NCBI GenBank assembly: GCA_021234155.1
Contig: JAJEKV010000025.1
Location: 12,749,654-12,813,653 of the forward strand
DNA length: 64,000 bases
Direction of reading: 5' to 3'
Source: Isoetes taiwanensis
Lineage: Eukaryota > Streptophyta > Lycopodiopsida > Isoetales > Isoetaceae
The translations under genes were made by a program, and so were the position numbers. Position 1 is the first letter of the stretch; each line of letters begins with the position of its first letter. Below the pieces are notes generated by a model, which saw only the letters and a list, made by a program, of their open reading frames with translations, made no database searches and was not told the origin of the DNA. Below, in pieces: positions 11,216 to 22,960 of the stretch.

Positions 11216-12400
11216 ATGCATGGTGGTGATCCACAAGAGACAATTCTAAGTGAAACATATGTATGCAGTTTACAATTCTGTGCTTTGAGAACTTTTGCTT
11301 GCTGTGGCAGCACAATTGCACTAACAAGAATTGGTCAGATACCTCCACATAACAGATTTGACAGGGTAAAGTTTGATGTTAATGCATATGAAGCACAGAT
11401 GGATGTCAGATCCCACAATCAAGTTGTAGGAGTTGTATCTTCTACATACTATCCCATGGCACACTGGAAGCATGTCATTGAGGAGCATGAGCAAATTAAG
11501 CAAGAGAAATCATTCTGGATACAAGATGGGTCTGAAGTTTTTCTCATAGTGCACAAGCCAAGAGCAGGTTTGGCTACGGCTATGGTCAGGCAGTACGAGA
11601 GTCTGTTCAGGATGGATAGGACTATATTTGGATTGAAAAATTTGCCAGAGACTTCTAATGCATGTGGCGCTGATAAAGCAAACAATGGATCACCTAGGTG
11701 GGGACATCATAGTAATTGGGTCCGAACTCATAACGATTGTAAGAAAGGACCCTGGGAACAGAATATAACATGTATTAACAGTCCAGAAGCAAGTAAGGAA
11801 GAGAAGACGTCATTATACTTCAAGATGCAAGGGGGAGAATATAGCAACATGTCCAGGTACAGTAGTATTATGCATCATGAAGTAGAGAAAAAGAGGTACT
11901 TTGATGTCAGGCTTAAGATCGCAACAATATTATGTACTGAGACAAACCAGCAAAGGCCCATTGAAGTGATCTGGTTGCAACATCTCAGCAATTCGCATGC
12001 GCACTGGAAAAGGGCACAGATTCACATTTTAAAGCAAGTGGACAGTCATGCCAACAAGTGGGATTTTTGTGTTAATCGTTCAACAAAGTGGACAGTTACT
12101 AGGAAACAGGAGTTTTGCAATCATCATATGGCAAAGGGAATTTTGCATTCTAAAGCAAAGCAGAGACAGGTGGACAGATTTTCTTTATTCTCTTGTTGCC
12201 TCCTTAACAGTCTGAATCTGCATGGCAGGCTGATACTGTCTCATAATGCAAGGGATAATTCATTTTGGATGGGCATTTTTAGAGACATTATATCTCTGGC
12301 AGGGTCTTTGACATTGATGGCAGTTACTGGCAAGTGTGAATTCATGTTATATTTAAAGGGAGCCTTAGATACATTACAGTTAGCTAAGGGGGAGCATTAG
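11216..12400 (+). CDS. 394-residue open frame of unknown function in the element
   Basis: The frame is uninterrupted but matches no domain I know. It lies between the inverted 3'-end copy and the true 3' end and ends inside the CTAAGGGGGAGC repeat next to the polypurine tract. The motif AAGTGGACAG recurs near 12040-12180, as in the untranslated 3' regions of many plant LTR elements. It may be chance or a decayed element gene. Confidence 0.25.
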   Translation: MHGGDPQETILSETYVCSLQFCALRTFACCGSTIALTRIGQIPPHNRFDRVKFDVNAYEAQMDVRSHNQVVGVVSSTYYPMAHWKHVIEEHEQIKQEKSFWIQDGSEVFLIVHKPRAGLATAMVRQYESLFRMDRTIFGLKNLPETSNACGADKANNGSPRWGHHSNWVRTHNDCKKGPWEQNITCINSPEASKEEKTSLYFKMQGGEYSNMSRYSSIMHHEVEKKRYFDVRLKIATILCTETNQQRPIEVIWLQHLSNSHAHWKRAQIHILKQVDSHANKWDFCVNRSTKWTVTRKQEFCNHHMAKGILHSKAKQRQVDRFSLFSCCLLNSLNLHGRLILSHNARDNSFWMGIFRDIISLAGSLTLMAVTGKCEFMLYLKGALDTLQLAKGEH

Positions 12401-12520
12401 CTGACAGCTAGCTAAGGGGGAGCGTTACTTCATTGGAAAGTCTTTGACAGATTGGGAGTTTATCTTGATGAGTATTAGTGAAGGACAGGAGATTGGTTTC
12501 TGTAACTTCTAAATAGTCAT

Positions 12521-12535
12521 CTTCTTGAGGGGGAG
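12521..12535 (+). promoter_or_regulatory. polypurine tract of the non-autonomous element
   Basis: CTTCTTGAGGGGGAG directly precedes the TG of the 3' LTR, the standard place for plus-strand priming. Confidence 0.85.
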
Positions 12536-12742
12536 TGTTGGAATATATCAAGAAGATAACATTATTGTATTAGTTGTTGTGCTAGCCGTTATCACTAGGT
12601 TGCAGGTCAGCATCTATTAGTGGCAAGGATTTACTAGTCATTATTAGTGGTTCCGATATTTCAGGAACTGCTACATATGTACGAGATCCAATTGTGAATC
12701 GATACACTGTTGTTCATGATTTCTTCACTTCGTTTTCTAATA
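12536..12742 (+). repeat. 3' LTR of the non-autonomous element
   Basis: Same 207 bp as 8560-8766; followed by the target duplication ATGAC (12743-12747). Confidence 0.93.
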
Positions 12743-12747
12743 ATGAC

Positions 12748-13660
12748 AAGGGAGAAGAGCAGGTCCGTGAAGGCCAGAATACCTTATTTGCACGGATTGT
12801 AACAATAGAGGCAGAAATAGGAATGCATAGCTCCGTACCAACGAAACCATGGCCGCGTCCTTGTGTTCGGAGCAAAATTTTAGGGTTTGCATCTTCTTAT
12901 CGTTGTATATGGGATATATCTAAGGTGTAGTTTGTGCACGCAGAATCACACTACAAACTAAATAAATACGTGGCGGGTGTTACCCCAAAAATGGTTCTGC
13001 CAGTTGCCCATATCATACTATCATGTCCAAATAATTAATCATCTGTCATGCAAGGCGCCATCTGGCAGTTTTTTTTTATCAGATCTAAACAAAATTGCTT
13101 GTAATTATCCTTCTTGAAGCATCGATCATATATATGATAGCTAAGATGCAAAAAAAACTTACATGAAACCCTACAAGATTTTGAAAGCGGTTAGAGCCTT
13201 TTTTATATGGGATCGTTTGAACGGCGCATCGAGGGACGCACCACCTGCCGCCCAGGGCTCTGCCCTAGGCCAGCCGTTCATGCTCGCAAGCCCTGGCCTG
13301 CCCATCGGTCTACAATGGATTCTGTGGATCCGGATCTTAGAGACTTCAAGCTTTTGTGGATCTAGAGAAGGACGAAACTTTCTGAGGGATTGGTCAAGGG
13401 CAAGACTTTTAGTTTGTGGCCAGGCAAAGGGATTTCTTCTGCTTTGATTCTCAGGCAAGGATCTATGGCTTCATCCAGGTGATCGACATCTAAATCTTTT
13501 GATATATAATCTGACATAAAGGTTCTTTCCTTTTCTTTCCCATTTCTTATATGCAGAAGTACATAGAACAAGTAGATGGAGGCAACAGGGTTTGTTTCTT
13601 TCAGTAGCCATGGCAGTGTGATGAGTCAATTTTCAAAAAAAAAAAAGATTTTTGTTAGGT
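12748..13660. other. no recognised gene
   Basis: Short frames only. A minus-strand frame at 13362-13571 contains DYISKDLDVDHLDEAIDPCL, loosely like the C-terminal lobe of a plant receptor kinase (LxExIDPxL), but nothing else supports a kinase. 13230-13330 is locally GC-rich. Confidence 0.3.
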
Positions 13661-13664
13661 GCCT

Positions 13665-13980
13665 TTTGATTTGGCCTGGGTGCCTGGGGTATGGGATAAA
13701 GCCTTGTAGAGATTGGGGCTCATGAGGGATTCGCCTTTTTGGTGCGTTGGTTATCACTAGAGGTGCTAGTGCGTAACATTTGGTATAGCCAAAGTTCAAT
13801 TCCTCCTGGCAATATTGGTGTGTTTCACATGCTTGAAGGTAAGCATCTCGAGGAAGGGGAGGAATTGATATAGCCTGAGTGCCTGGGGTATACGATAAAG
13901 CCTCGTAGAGGCTAAGGCTCATGAAAGATTCACTCTTTTGGTGCATTGGTTATCACTAGAGGGGCTAGTGTAACACCACA
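13665..13980 (+). repeat. direct duplication of about 110 bp, possibly SINE-like
   Basis: 13668-13778 and 13873-13980 share GAGTGCCTGGGGTAT, GATAAAGCC-CGTAGAG, GGCTCATGA and TTGGTTATCACTAGAGG. Between them, AAAGTTCAATTCC resembles a Pol III B box, with a possible A box in TGGTGCGTTGGTTATCAC, so a tRNA-derived SINE dimer is possible but not shown. Confidence 0.45.
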
Positions 13981-13989
13981 AGAGAATGG

Positions 13990-15040
13990 GGGCTATAGTG
14001 TCTAGCATATTGGCAAACAATTTGACACTATGTGAACCTTCAATATTCCTAAAATGGTCAAAATCCCGACACTATACTAGACGTCATCATTGGTCACTGG
14101 GGTGGCCACCATTCATTCAAGATTGTGACCAAATTTTTTTGACACTAGTAGAGTTTTCAACAAGTTTGCAACCTGTATTGTTGTGACAAGTTAGCATCAC
14201 ATATAATAGTAGTTTAGTGCCAAGAATATCAACAAGCATTGTGTTGATACATCAAGTTTTAAGAATGATTTGTGCTAAAACTACAAATATGTAGTGACAA
14301 GCTTCAAATTACATATTGTGTCAAAACTACACCAAGCATTTTGTTGAGTTGCAGTATGGTTTATGACAAGCTTGCGTCGACTTTAAGTATATTTTATCCC
14401 AAAACCACAAATATATAGTGACAAGCTTTGAATTAGATTTAGTATGGTTTATGACAAGCTTGCGTCGACTTTAAGTATATTTTATCCCAATATATAGTGA
14501 CAAGCTTTGAATTAGATTTTGTATCAAAATTACATAAGGTAATAGCAGACTTACAAGGGCACCCTAGACTACCATAGTCGTCGGATTCGTCGATCCTACG
14601 GCCCAAATCGTATGTTGGGACCTGTGAGCACCTCTCGTTTCGCTTATAGTCATTTATGATTGGAGGCGCCTATGATTTTGAAATATGAAATACGCTTTCG
14701 TCTAAGGTTTTGAGGGAATATCGAACCTCTATACGGCTTTGCCTAAGATTTTAGAATATGAAATACGGGGGTCAAACCTCTACCAAAATAACTCAATGTC
14801 CTAATAAGACTACTTTAACCAATATAACCAGTGAGCTAATGTGATCTATGTTTTTTTTTTTTTTATAACAACCCATTAAATTGTTTGAGTGATATATAGT
14901 CTATGGTTTCAGGAATTGTTATTTTTTAAATCCATATCAAATCCCCCTGGAACCCCCTATTATTTTGCTACATATTGTAATAGTGTCAACTTAGCAACAA
15001 ACCTCCAAAACACAATCTCTTCATAAAGCATTGCTAACGA
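13990..15040. repeat. AT-rich repeat region with an 80-bp direct repeat
   Basis: TATGGTTTATGACAAGCTTG...TTTTATCCCA occurs at about 14353-14402 and 14443-14490, each followed by ATATATAGTGACAAGCTTTG. Shorter GTGACAAGC copies occur from 14190. No coding sequence; this may be the decayed non-coding part of the element that contains the next entry. Confidence 0.5.
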
Positions 15041-15041
15041 G

Positions 15042-16282
15042 AGCTAGTGGCAAGTATTGCCTAGAAATGATGAAGCATCTCAGTTCAAGCCTTTGCCTAA
15101 AGTTCTACTGCTACAGGTTGATAATTGTGTGTCAGAAAATAAGAATAGATATGTTTTAGCATATTCGGCATTGCTTCTGGCCATAGGTCATTTCAAAGAA
15201 GTTAACATGGCATTTCTTATGGTTGGGCATACGCATGAAGATATTGATGCCTTTTTTAGCAGATTTGGAGAAAGCTTATGAAAAAACCATGCTCACACAT
15301 TGTCCCAGTTATTTGAAATATTTGAAAAGTGTTCCGAATCTGTAAAAAATGTTCCACATCTGATACAAGAAGTACCAGACTCTAAAAGATTTTTACATGG
15401 TTATATAGAAGAAGATGGTCAGGAAAAGTGATTGGTCATACTAAGCCATTGCATTTTAGATTGTACATGGATGGGAATGTTCCAAAGTTTCGGTACAAAA
15501 TTCATGCAAGGGAAACTAGCTGGAAGCCAAAAGAAGGGCCTAAACTATTCAAAAAAGATAAAGATAGAAATGTATTGTTGCCAATGGGTGCACTAGAACC
15601 ATTTCCTCTAGTTGAACGGATGAGAGAACATGATAACATTGTATCAGGCATATCTAAATACTTAGACTTTTGGAAAATTGGCTTAGGTCGTTTTGGACTG
15701 GCTTCTAGTCATGATGACCTAATGAGACCTATAATTGAATATTGGGAGGATGTTCTAAAAGCACTTCAACAAAGCCCTATGAGATATTAGGTGCTACATG
15801 AGGGGTTTTGGCCTCATTCCCAATGGAATTCTGCAGAACCAAATGTTCAAGAAGTACATGAAGAAGCAAACAACTTAGGGGACGAAGAAGAAGATGAGCA
15901 TTATTGTGGCCCTGCTAGTGGTCGACCTAAAGAAGTTTTTAGGTCCGAGAAACATATTTCACAAGGAATGTTTCTTATAGTGAGGCATGAGAATGCAAAT
16001 AAGACACCTTTTTGGTTGGGCGTAGCATTAACAGGTCCAAAACAACACCCCAATGGGGTTACAAAAGGCTTACATGTACACGTTCAGAGGTGGAATCCGT
16101 TATGTCGAGGTACGAAAACAATTCAAGCCCAGTACTGTGAATGTTGGACCAAAAGCTGGAAATGTAATCCACAAGATGAACAACAATGGTTGGATGTTTT
16201 GTCAGTCATTCATGCTTGGAAACCTAAAAAGTCTGCTGTGACAATAAAGTGCCTTCAACATAAAAAATTCCAGAATATATAG
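15042..16282 (+). pseudogene. DUF7869-like transposon-associated protein, broken
   Basis: The first frame reads LPKVLLLQVDN, ENKNRYVLAY, then VGHTHEDIDAFFSRF: the signature of the DUF7869 family, found in many plants and lower eukaryotes and thought to be an RNase-H-like, transposon-derived domain. An in-frame TGA at 15279-15281, a stop at 15429-15431 and frameshifts break it. The next frames (15428-15790, 15791-16282) keep the family's C-terminal order: GHTKPLHFRLY, YKIHARETSWKP, then an acidic stretch and PFWLGVALTG. The upstream N-terminal part is missing. Family recognition is from memory; catalytic activity is unproven. Confidence 0.5.
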
Positions 16283-18950
16283 TTAAAATTGTACGAGACC
16301 ACCTTGAATTATGTAATCATTAAAAGGTGTCAATGTAATTTCATGCCCATTAATACAATAGCATGTGTCATTCTCACTTTCAAAGGATTTTTGTTTACTG
16401 TCATAAGCATTTTTTTTAAGTTAATCTTCATATTTTATGATGCGTTGTCATATTTTGCTCCATTTTTTTCTAAATAAAACATGAAAGTAGAGCCACATGT
16501 TAGAACATTCAAGTATCAAAATAACGAATAAGTCCCACTTTTCTTGAATATGTGATTTAATGGAAAGATCGCAAGAGCAGAACTGTTGGTAAGTAATGCC
16601 ACCAGATAAATTGTTCTCAGAACCCACAATTAAGCAACAACAATTCCCACTTTGCTAAACCTTACAATATCTATGAATAGAATAAAACAAAGAATCCTTT
16701 TACTCAAAGTAACTTATAAACGAACGTTACCCAATTTGATTGCCGCATGATGAAATTTGCTTCCTCCTTTCTCATAAGCACATGCCCATTCAAAGGCAAA
16801 AAGTATTTATACTTCCAGATACTAAGAAACTAATTATGACTTCAATAATACCCAAACCTACACAAATATACAAAACAGCGTACTGCATTTCTCTTATGCA
16901 CGAACAAAATCTTAAAGAGAGCAAGTAGAGCTACCAATTATTAAAAAACAAAGACGTGGACAACTTATAACAAATGCCCATATGGCCTCGATCTAAACAG
17001 ACTGCTTCAACAACAACAAACTTTAGGGTTATAGAGGAAGCTTAAGATTTGCCTACAATAATGCTTGTAAAGCCCCTTACCATTGTCCCCTGGGCGGGGA
17101 GGGGGGTTCACTAGAAAAAAAATAGAAACCATGTGAGTGTAAGGGAGGGTTTTGTTTTCGCCCAATTGTACCGTATAAGTATGGAATAAGTTTTTTTTCT
17201 TGCTTGAATTCCATATAATTTATATGAGAAATATGGTAAGGGTATATGAAATATGGGAAAAATTTTTAAGGAAAATTCTGTATAAGGGTTAATTTCTCTT
17301 GACCCTATGCATGCACACGCCCTATGTCTCTTACATTAGTTGCACCACTTGGGATCACTGTGCTGTGCACTCCTTCACAGGTCCCTAAATATGTAGGTAC
17401 ACCAAAGTCAGTTAAATGTCAATCAAAGAAAAACAACTCCAAACTTGTTTATTAATATGCAAAAATATGGAGCAGAACTTGGAGTACTTGAAAGAAAGAG
17501 TACGAACAATTTAAGAAACTTAGAAGAAGATAACATTGTCAAATGTACAATCAAGGGACTTTGATCCTATAGTTAGATTACCATTCTCAGGGAGACTGCA
17601 GCTCTGCTGCATTCCCCGTATTAAGTATTTCTGAGGTCAGAGTTTTATCTTTACTTGTTTCTTCTCCTGTTAGAGAAAAGGGTTAGGCGGCTTTTGGAAG
17701 GGGGCCTGTGCAAATTTGTGGTAAGATGGCTCACTGCAGAGAGAAAAAAAATACATGTTGCCACTGTTTTTTGCAGTGTGTAGACACTTGTATTTTAATT
17801 ATACTATGTAAGCAACTTTTTAAGATACATTATACTGCATGGAGAAGGGCAATGCCTTCGCTGGATCTTATTGTGAATAAGTAGATCCAATACTCACGTG
17901 AAAGATAAACTCCATATGATGCAAGAATCCTGCAAAAGTGTAACATAACATCAAAGACAAAGTTGTAAATTATAGCCATACCTGAGAAAGTGAAAAGAAC
18001 AAACCCTTAATCATACGTTAGGCATATCATGTGCACATCTAGATAACTCAAATGCATTCAGTCAAATTGCTTTATGAACACATGAACAGAGACAAAATGA
18101 ACATTAATTGGGGTGTAAGAAGTATGAGGCATCGCAAAAGAAAGGGAGATGAGATTCCTGTGTCTCTAGCAAAGACATGTACAACAATTAGCTCCCTAGC
18201 AAAGACATATACAGTAATTAGCTGGTTTGCCTACTTTTCACTTATAATAGGTAGTTGGCCAAACATCCTAATTTAATATACTCAGGCAAGAACCTGTGTA
18301 ATGTTATTAATGCCAACAAATCAAAACTTGCCTTTGAGAGCAATTTTCTACATGATAAATCTTCCCAAGCAGAGATAGATGTAGTCTAAACTTGAAGACA
18401 AATTGTTTCAATTGGCTAAAATAAAACAGAGGAAAGACACACCTTATCATCGGATGCAATAGAAGAGATGCCTGCTTACTTGCATGATGATTATAGTTGG
18501 TCGAGAGAAAACTAAATGGACGTGCTTCTGCTGCTTCTGGAAGTCTCTGTAAGCAAAGGATCCCCACTTTGTTGAACAAATATGGCATAGCGACATTTGT
18601 TTCTTTAGCTTGCCTCAAAGAATTCAACCCCGAATGTGACAAATCTATAAACCGGGATAACCATCTAAGCCGCTCAGAGTTAAGACTAATGGCTTGTATT
18701 GTAATGCAAAATTGCTTCTAGACGCGTCTTCCATGTGGCATACATGCCCTTAATCGCCAGAAAAAAGAAATAATCCATCGAAATAAAACCTCTGCCGAAA
18801 TCATGCATAATAAAATTCATGGTATTTCGTAATCAGAAATATTTTCGGTGGAAAAAAATCCCCCAAACCTTAGCCAAAGTAGCCTATAAAAAAATCTAAA
18901 AAGTTTCTAACCAAATTAAAACAATAGATCTAAAATTATTAATTATTAAT
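16283..18950. other. AT-rich stretch; candidate minus-strand mitochondrial exon
   Basis: Mostly non-coding. One minus-strand frame (18642-18480) reads MPYLFNKVGILCLQRLPEAA and then SFLSTNYNHHA before a GTAAGCAG donor-like site, basic and hydroxylated like a mitochondrial presequence. Possible downstream exons on the same strand follow TTTTGCAG (about 17937) and TCTCTGCAG (about 17738), but I cannot join them into a known protein. 17085-17110 is a G-rich run. Confidence 0.25.
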
Positions 18951-18954
18951 TGTT

Positions 18955-20390
18955 AATTCTTAAGGCTTTTCTATCAAAAGAAATTTAAATATTTAAATTT
19001 TTTCTTTTGATAATGTTTTTGCTTCGTATTATAATTATTTTGCTAATGTTTGAAATTGAATCTTAAATTACATAAAATATCAAGTATTTTTAATAATATA
19101 TAGTACATATGTATTATAGTATTATAAAGACTAATATAAAGTCATGATAGATAATAAAAATTAAATGTGAATTTTAAGCATATTTTTTAGACATTTTAAT
19201 CTTTTTTATTTTAGAAATATTTATTCTAGACGTTTTAAACAGATTAAATTTTATATTGGCAAGGTCATATCGCCAATGGTGAATCTAAGAATAGGCAAAT
19301 AATAAAAATATAGAAGTGCCTTACTCTTAAGCAATATTAGGATAGTGTAGTTGTAATAAAAATTTGGATCATCAAATCCAAGTGTGGAGCTTAATCTGGA
19401 TTGATGGGGAGAATAGAATAGAATAGTTTTTAATAGAATAGAAGACAATGTAAGAACATCCCAATAAAAACAAGTTTTGTGTAATAATGATATATATTTG
19501 TCCCATGCGTAATATTTTATAACCATTCATTCCTCCATTGAAACTAATTCTATAGTCAAAAGTAACAAATGATGAATCCTCTTTTGTGTGAAAGACCAGC
19601 ATGTCTTTGATCACTATAATCTTCACACTTTCTTGATTGCATAATTTTTATTATTTTGACATCTATCATCGGTTGTGCACGTGGTATTTTCTACACTTTA
19701 TTAGATCTTGTCAAAAGCTTGAATTGCAGTATACTTGATTTGTTTTGTATGACTAGTCGCCTTCTATATTTTTGCATAAGCTATCTCTATGTTGTCAAGG
19801 TCCCTCTTTCTATAATAAGCTTTAATAGATATTTTTAAGTTCTACCCAAAACATCAACAAATGACGAGCTACGATCTAATTAGGTTCTTTTTGCGTGATA
19901 GTTTAATTAACCAACAAACTTGAATTGAAATTCAAGTGGCACTTCTTTAGAACCCCAAACCTCAAAGAGATAAACCCCAACGTGATATGTGAGATTTGCC
20001 GAGCTAGAGCGTGTTTCTTAGCGATCTGCAATGTAGATCCAGAAACAAACAAAATAAATCAGATTATGAAGACATTATGGCTCATATTATCAAATTACCT
20101 CAAATTGAATTTTTTACTGCAGGATGGTTTTGAAGCTGGCTCTACGCCTTTAAATTAACTTTAATATAGTCAATTTCAAAAGTCTAGAACTATCAACTGA
20201 GAAATCTCAATCCGGAACCAAATTTCATCATTTTTAAGGTGAAAGGGAGCATTTTAGGAGCAGAAAAAAAAGCAAGCAAAGGAGGCAATGAGCCATATGC
20301 GAAGGGGTGAAGATTATGAATGAGAGGAGAAGGAAGGCAAGGTTTAAAACAAAGGGGAGATAATAAAGGATATGCAAGTCTTTACTTATA
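18955..20390. repeat. AT-rich repeat, copy 1
   Basis: Shares an ordered series of blocks with 20675-21030 plus 22358-22960: TTCTATCAAAAG, ATAAAGTCATG, TCTTAAGCA-TAT-A-GATAGTGTAGT, AGAACAT, AACTAATTC-ATAG, AGCATGTCTTTGA, CCCTCTT-CTATAATAA, GAAGCTGGCT. The unit is therefore at least about 1.2 kb. No coding capacity is seen. Confidence 0.6.
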
Positions 20391-20674
20391 GATTAACATC
20401 ATTTATATTTGGATATTTATATTGATTAATGAAAATATTATTTAATTTTAATTTGTCAAATCTCTTGCATTATAAGAAGTCCAATTTCAAATATAATATT
20501 ATTAATAGATCTTGTTATACTACCATTTTTGTTTTTTGATGTCGTTATATAGGTATATTATATATTCATATAAATTATGTTTGTGAAATCTTTAGAATTT
20601 TAATTTTATAATATTAGCCATAAATTTATTTTTTATAAAGTTTATTTATCAAACATTAAAAACTATTGGTTGTC

Positions 20675-22960
20675 AAATGCTTAAGACTATTCTATCAAAA
20701 GCAACTTTATATTCTAAATGTTTTTTAATTAAGAACTAAAGTATGGAGAATATCCAGTGATTCTTTTAGTTTTTTATCGTATTGTAGTCCTTTTGTCAAT
20801 GTCTAAAAATAAAAAGGGTAATTACTTTTATAATTATTCATAGTACATACTTATCATGGAATTTTTAAACTAATATAAAGTCATGGTAAAGAATTGATAA
20901 ATAAATATGAATTTTAGACTTTTTTATTTTTAACATATTTATTTTAGACATTTAATTTTTTATATTAGAGAAATAATAAGAGTGTGAATGTGCCTTATTC
21001 TTAAGCATTATCATGATAGTGTAGTCATAACAAAAATTAGGATGTGCTTGCCTCCCTATTAAAAGTGGTAAACCTGCATCTATTTAGGGCCTCTCTGCCA
21101 AAAAGTTTAAAGATATTTTAGGTGCCAGTTGGAAATCTTATTCATGTCCTAAAATTAAGGTCTTCTCTTGGCTTGTTTTCCATAATGCCCTTCTTAGTAA
21201 TTCTAATATGATCGAGGAATTTCAAATCTGCTTAGAGCTCCACTTGCCCTCTCTGTAAGTCCCAGGATGAGACTGTTACTCACGTCTTTACCTGTACTTC
21301 TATCTGTAGCTTCTGGGATTGGCTGATTCGGTTAGGCCCTAATCTTAAGCTACCTGATCTGGACTTGATTACTTCTAGCACTCAATTCTTCCAATTTCGA
21401 GATTCTGCAGTTAGTACCTCTGTCGTCCAGTTGGCATTATGGATTTCCTGGACGTATAGAAACAATGTGGCTATATCAGAGAAGAAATGTGATCTTACCT
21501 GGATGAAATTAAACTTCCAATTTGAACTCATTTGGTGTGCCTAGGCCCACAAGGTTGTTAAGAAAGAAAAATTTGACTCCGAATGGCTGCGTTGGGGAGA
21601 GTTCAAATCTAGTTTTTTATGTGCTATGATTCATTGATTGATCATAATTCATTTCTGGATTGCAGCATTCTTGAACAGTGTGGTACAGGTATTCAGAGAG
21701 TCAGGCTTCCTGATGATGTTCCCAATCAACACTCAGGCACTCCTAACCAAGCAGCTCGAGCCACTTTTCGGCTAAAGTTTTTGCTCCGGGAGGCTTTTAA
21801 TGCGTTCATTCTTCACAAATATATTGGGTCTCATAACCGGCTTCTCACAGATAGACAATTCTGTTGTCTGCATTCGATGTACTACTACCATAAAGGGAGA
21901 TGTGAAGCGTGTGTGGATGTTTTATCGGATATCCTACAGGTTTCAATCAATGAATTAATGGTGGAAGGCAAGATCCTTCCGTTTCTCCAGAATGGTCGGA
22001 AATTGACTGGCTCGCTTCTCCTTCATATAATATGCCCCCTCATATCACCCATTCCTTCTCAGATCTCCCAGCGTCCCATCATCCTTGCAATAAGCCTGTT
22101 TTTCCCTTTTCCTCTTGTTCTGATCCATCTTACCTCATCTACAGTTTTTTCCGTTGTCCTCTCATTGTGATCTGTCATCCATGGTACACTGGTTCTTGGT
22201 TGATAATTTCTGTGGTCTTCTTGATTTCGTGGTTTCGGTTGTATTTAGTCCAAGTTCTTTGGACTTTTGCTACTGTAAAGACTTCAGGCCGTATTTATGT
22301 AATTCTAGTTTATGATTAATATAAAATCCTTCTTTTCTTTAAAAAAAAAAAAAAAAGGGATTATCAAATCACAGTGTGAACTTTGATCTAAATTGGGGAA
22401 ATGTTAGAACATTCCATTCAAATCAAGTTGCTTTACAAGTGATAGTGATATTTTGTCCCATCCCTAATACTTCGTCATCATTTCTTCTTCTATTGGAACT
22501 AATTCATAGCCAAATATAGGGATAAATCATCTTTTATATCAAAGATCAGCGTGTCTTTGAGAAATATAATCCACCTCTTATAGCCACTACTATATCCATG
22601 TAGTGTATTGCTGCATAAGCAATCACTTGCTATCCAATGTTATTGAGATCCCTCTTATCTATAATAATCTACAGATAAATATTTCTAGGCCTTATCCAAA
22701 CAGCCATGCATTCTTCTTAGCGGTCTACAAGCAGATCTATAGATAGCAAAAAAGAAATCATGTCGTGAAAATAAAATCAGGCTATAAAGCTTTGTCGCAT
22801 GATGACTTTAAAGCTGGCTTCAATATATGATCAATTTCTACAATGATAAGGCCAAAATTCCATTAGCGGCTTTTGATGTCTGAGCAATAGCAGTTTTTAT
22901 GCCTGCTTGATAGAATTAAAGAGAGAGAGAATTAAATCAAAGAACAGGAGAATTAAAAAT
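20675..22960. repeat. AT-rich repeat, copy 2, split by a LINE
   Basis: The two arms 20675-21030 and 22358-22960 continue the same block order as copy 1. Copy 1 reads through the point where copy 2 is interrupted (AATTTGGATCATCAAATC versus ATTAGGAT[LINE]GGATTATCAAATC), which dates the LINE as later than the duplication. Confidence 0.6.
21041..22357 (+). mobile_element. 5'-truncated LINE with poly(A) tail
   Basis: Plus-strand frames encode the zf-RVT region of plant LINEs: CPKIKVFSWLVFHNALLSN, then after frameshifts CPLCKSQDETVTHVFTCTSI and FWDWLIRLG, then LALWISWTYRNN. A 16-nt A tract at 22341-22356 ends the element. The left end lies in the middle of ORF2, the usual 5' truncation. The flanking repeat is interrupted with a short shared GGAT. 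A 183-residue frame (21619-22170) continues the 3' part without a known domain. Confidence 0.7.

Larger units (their letters stand above)
8560..12742 (+). mobile_element. non-autonomous LTR retrotransposon with captured PPR fragment
   Basis: Two 207-bp LTRs (8560-8766 and 12536-12742) look identical by eye. They start TG and end TA and are bounded by the 5-bp target duplication ATGAC (8555-8559 and 12743-12747). The PBS TGGTATCAGAGC (initiator Met tRNA type) abuts the 5' LTR and a GAGGGGGAG polypurine tract abuts the 3' LTR. The 3.77-kb interior has no gag, protease, RT or integrase. Instead it holds tandem repeats, PPR-like coding pieces and an inverted copy of its own 3' end. The size and lack of pol fit a LARD-like element mobilised by enzymes of another (probably copia) element. 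The identical LTRs indicate recent insertion. Confidence 0.92.

Noticed and set aside
11216..12400. Autonomous pol of the non-autonomous LTR element
   Set aside because: No protease, integrase or RT motif is found in any frame; the open frame has no recognisable domain.
13362..13571. Receptor-kinase C-terminal exon
   Set aside because: Only one loose motif (LDEAIDPCL) without any kinase subdomain or splice-consistent partner.
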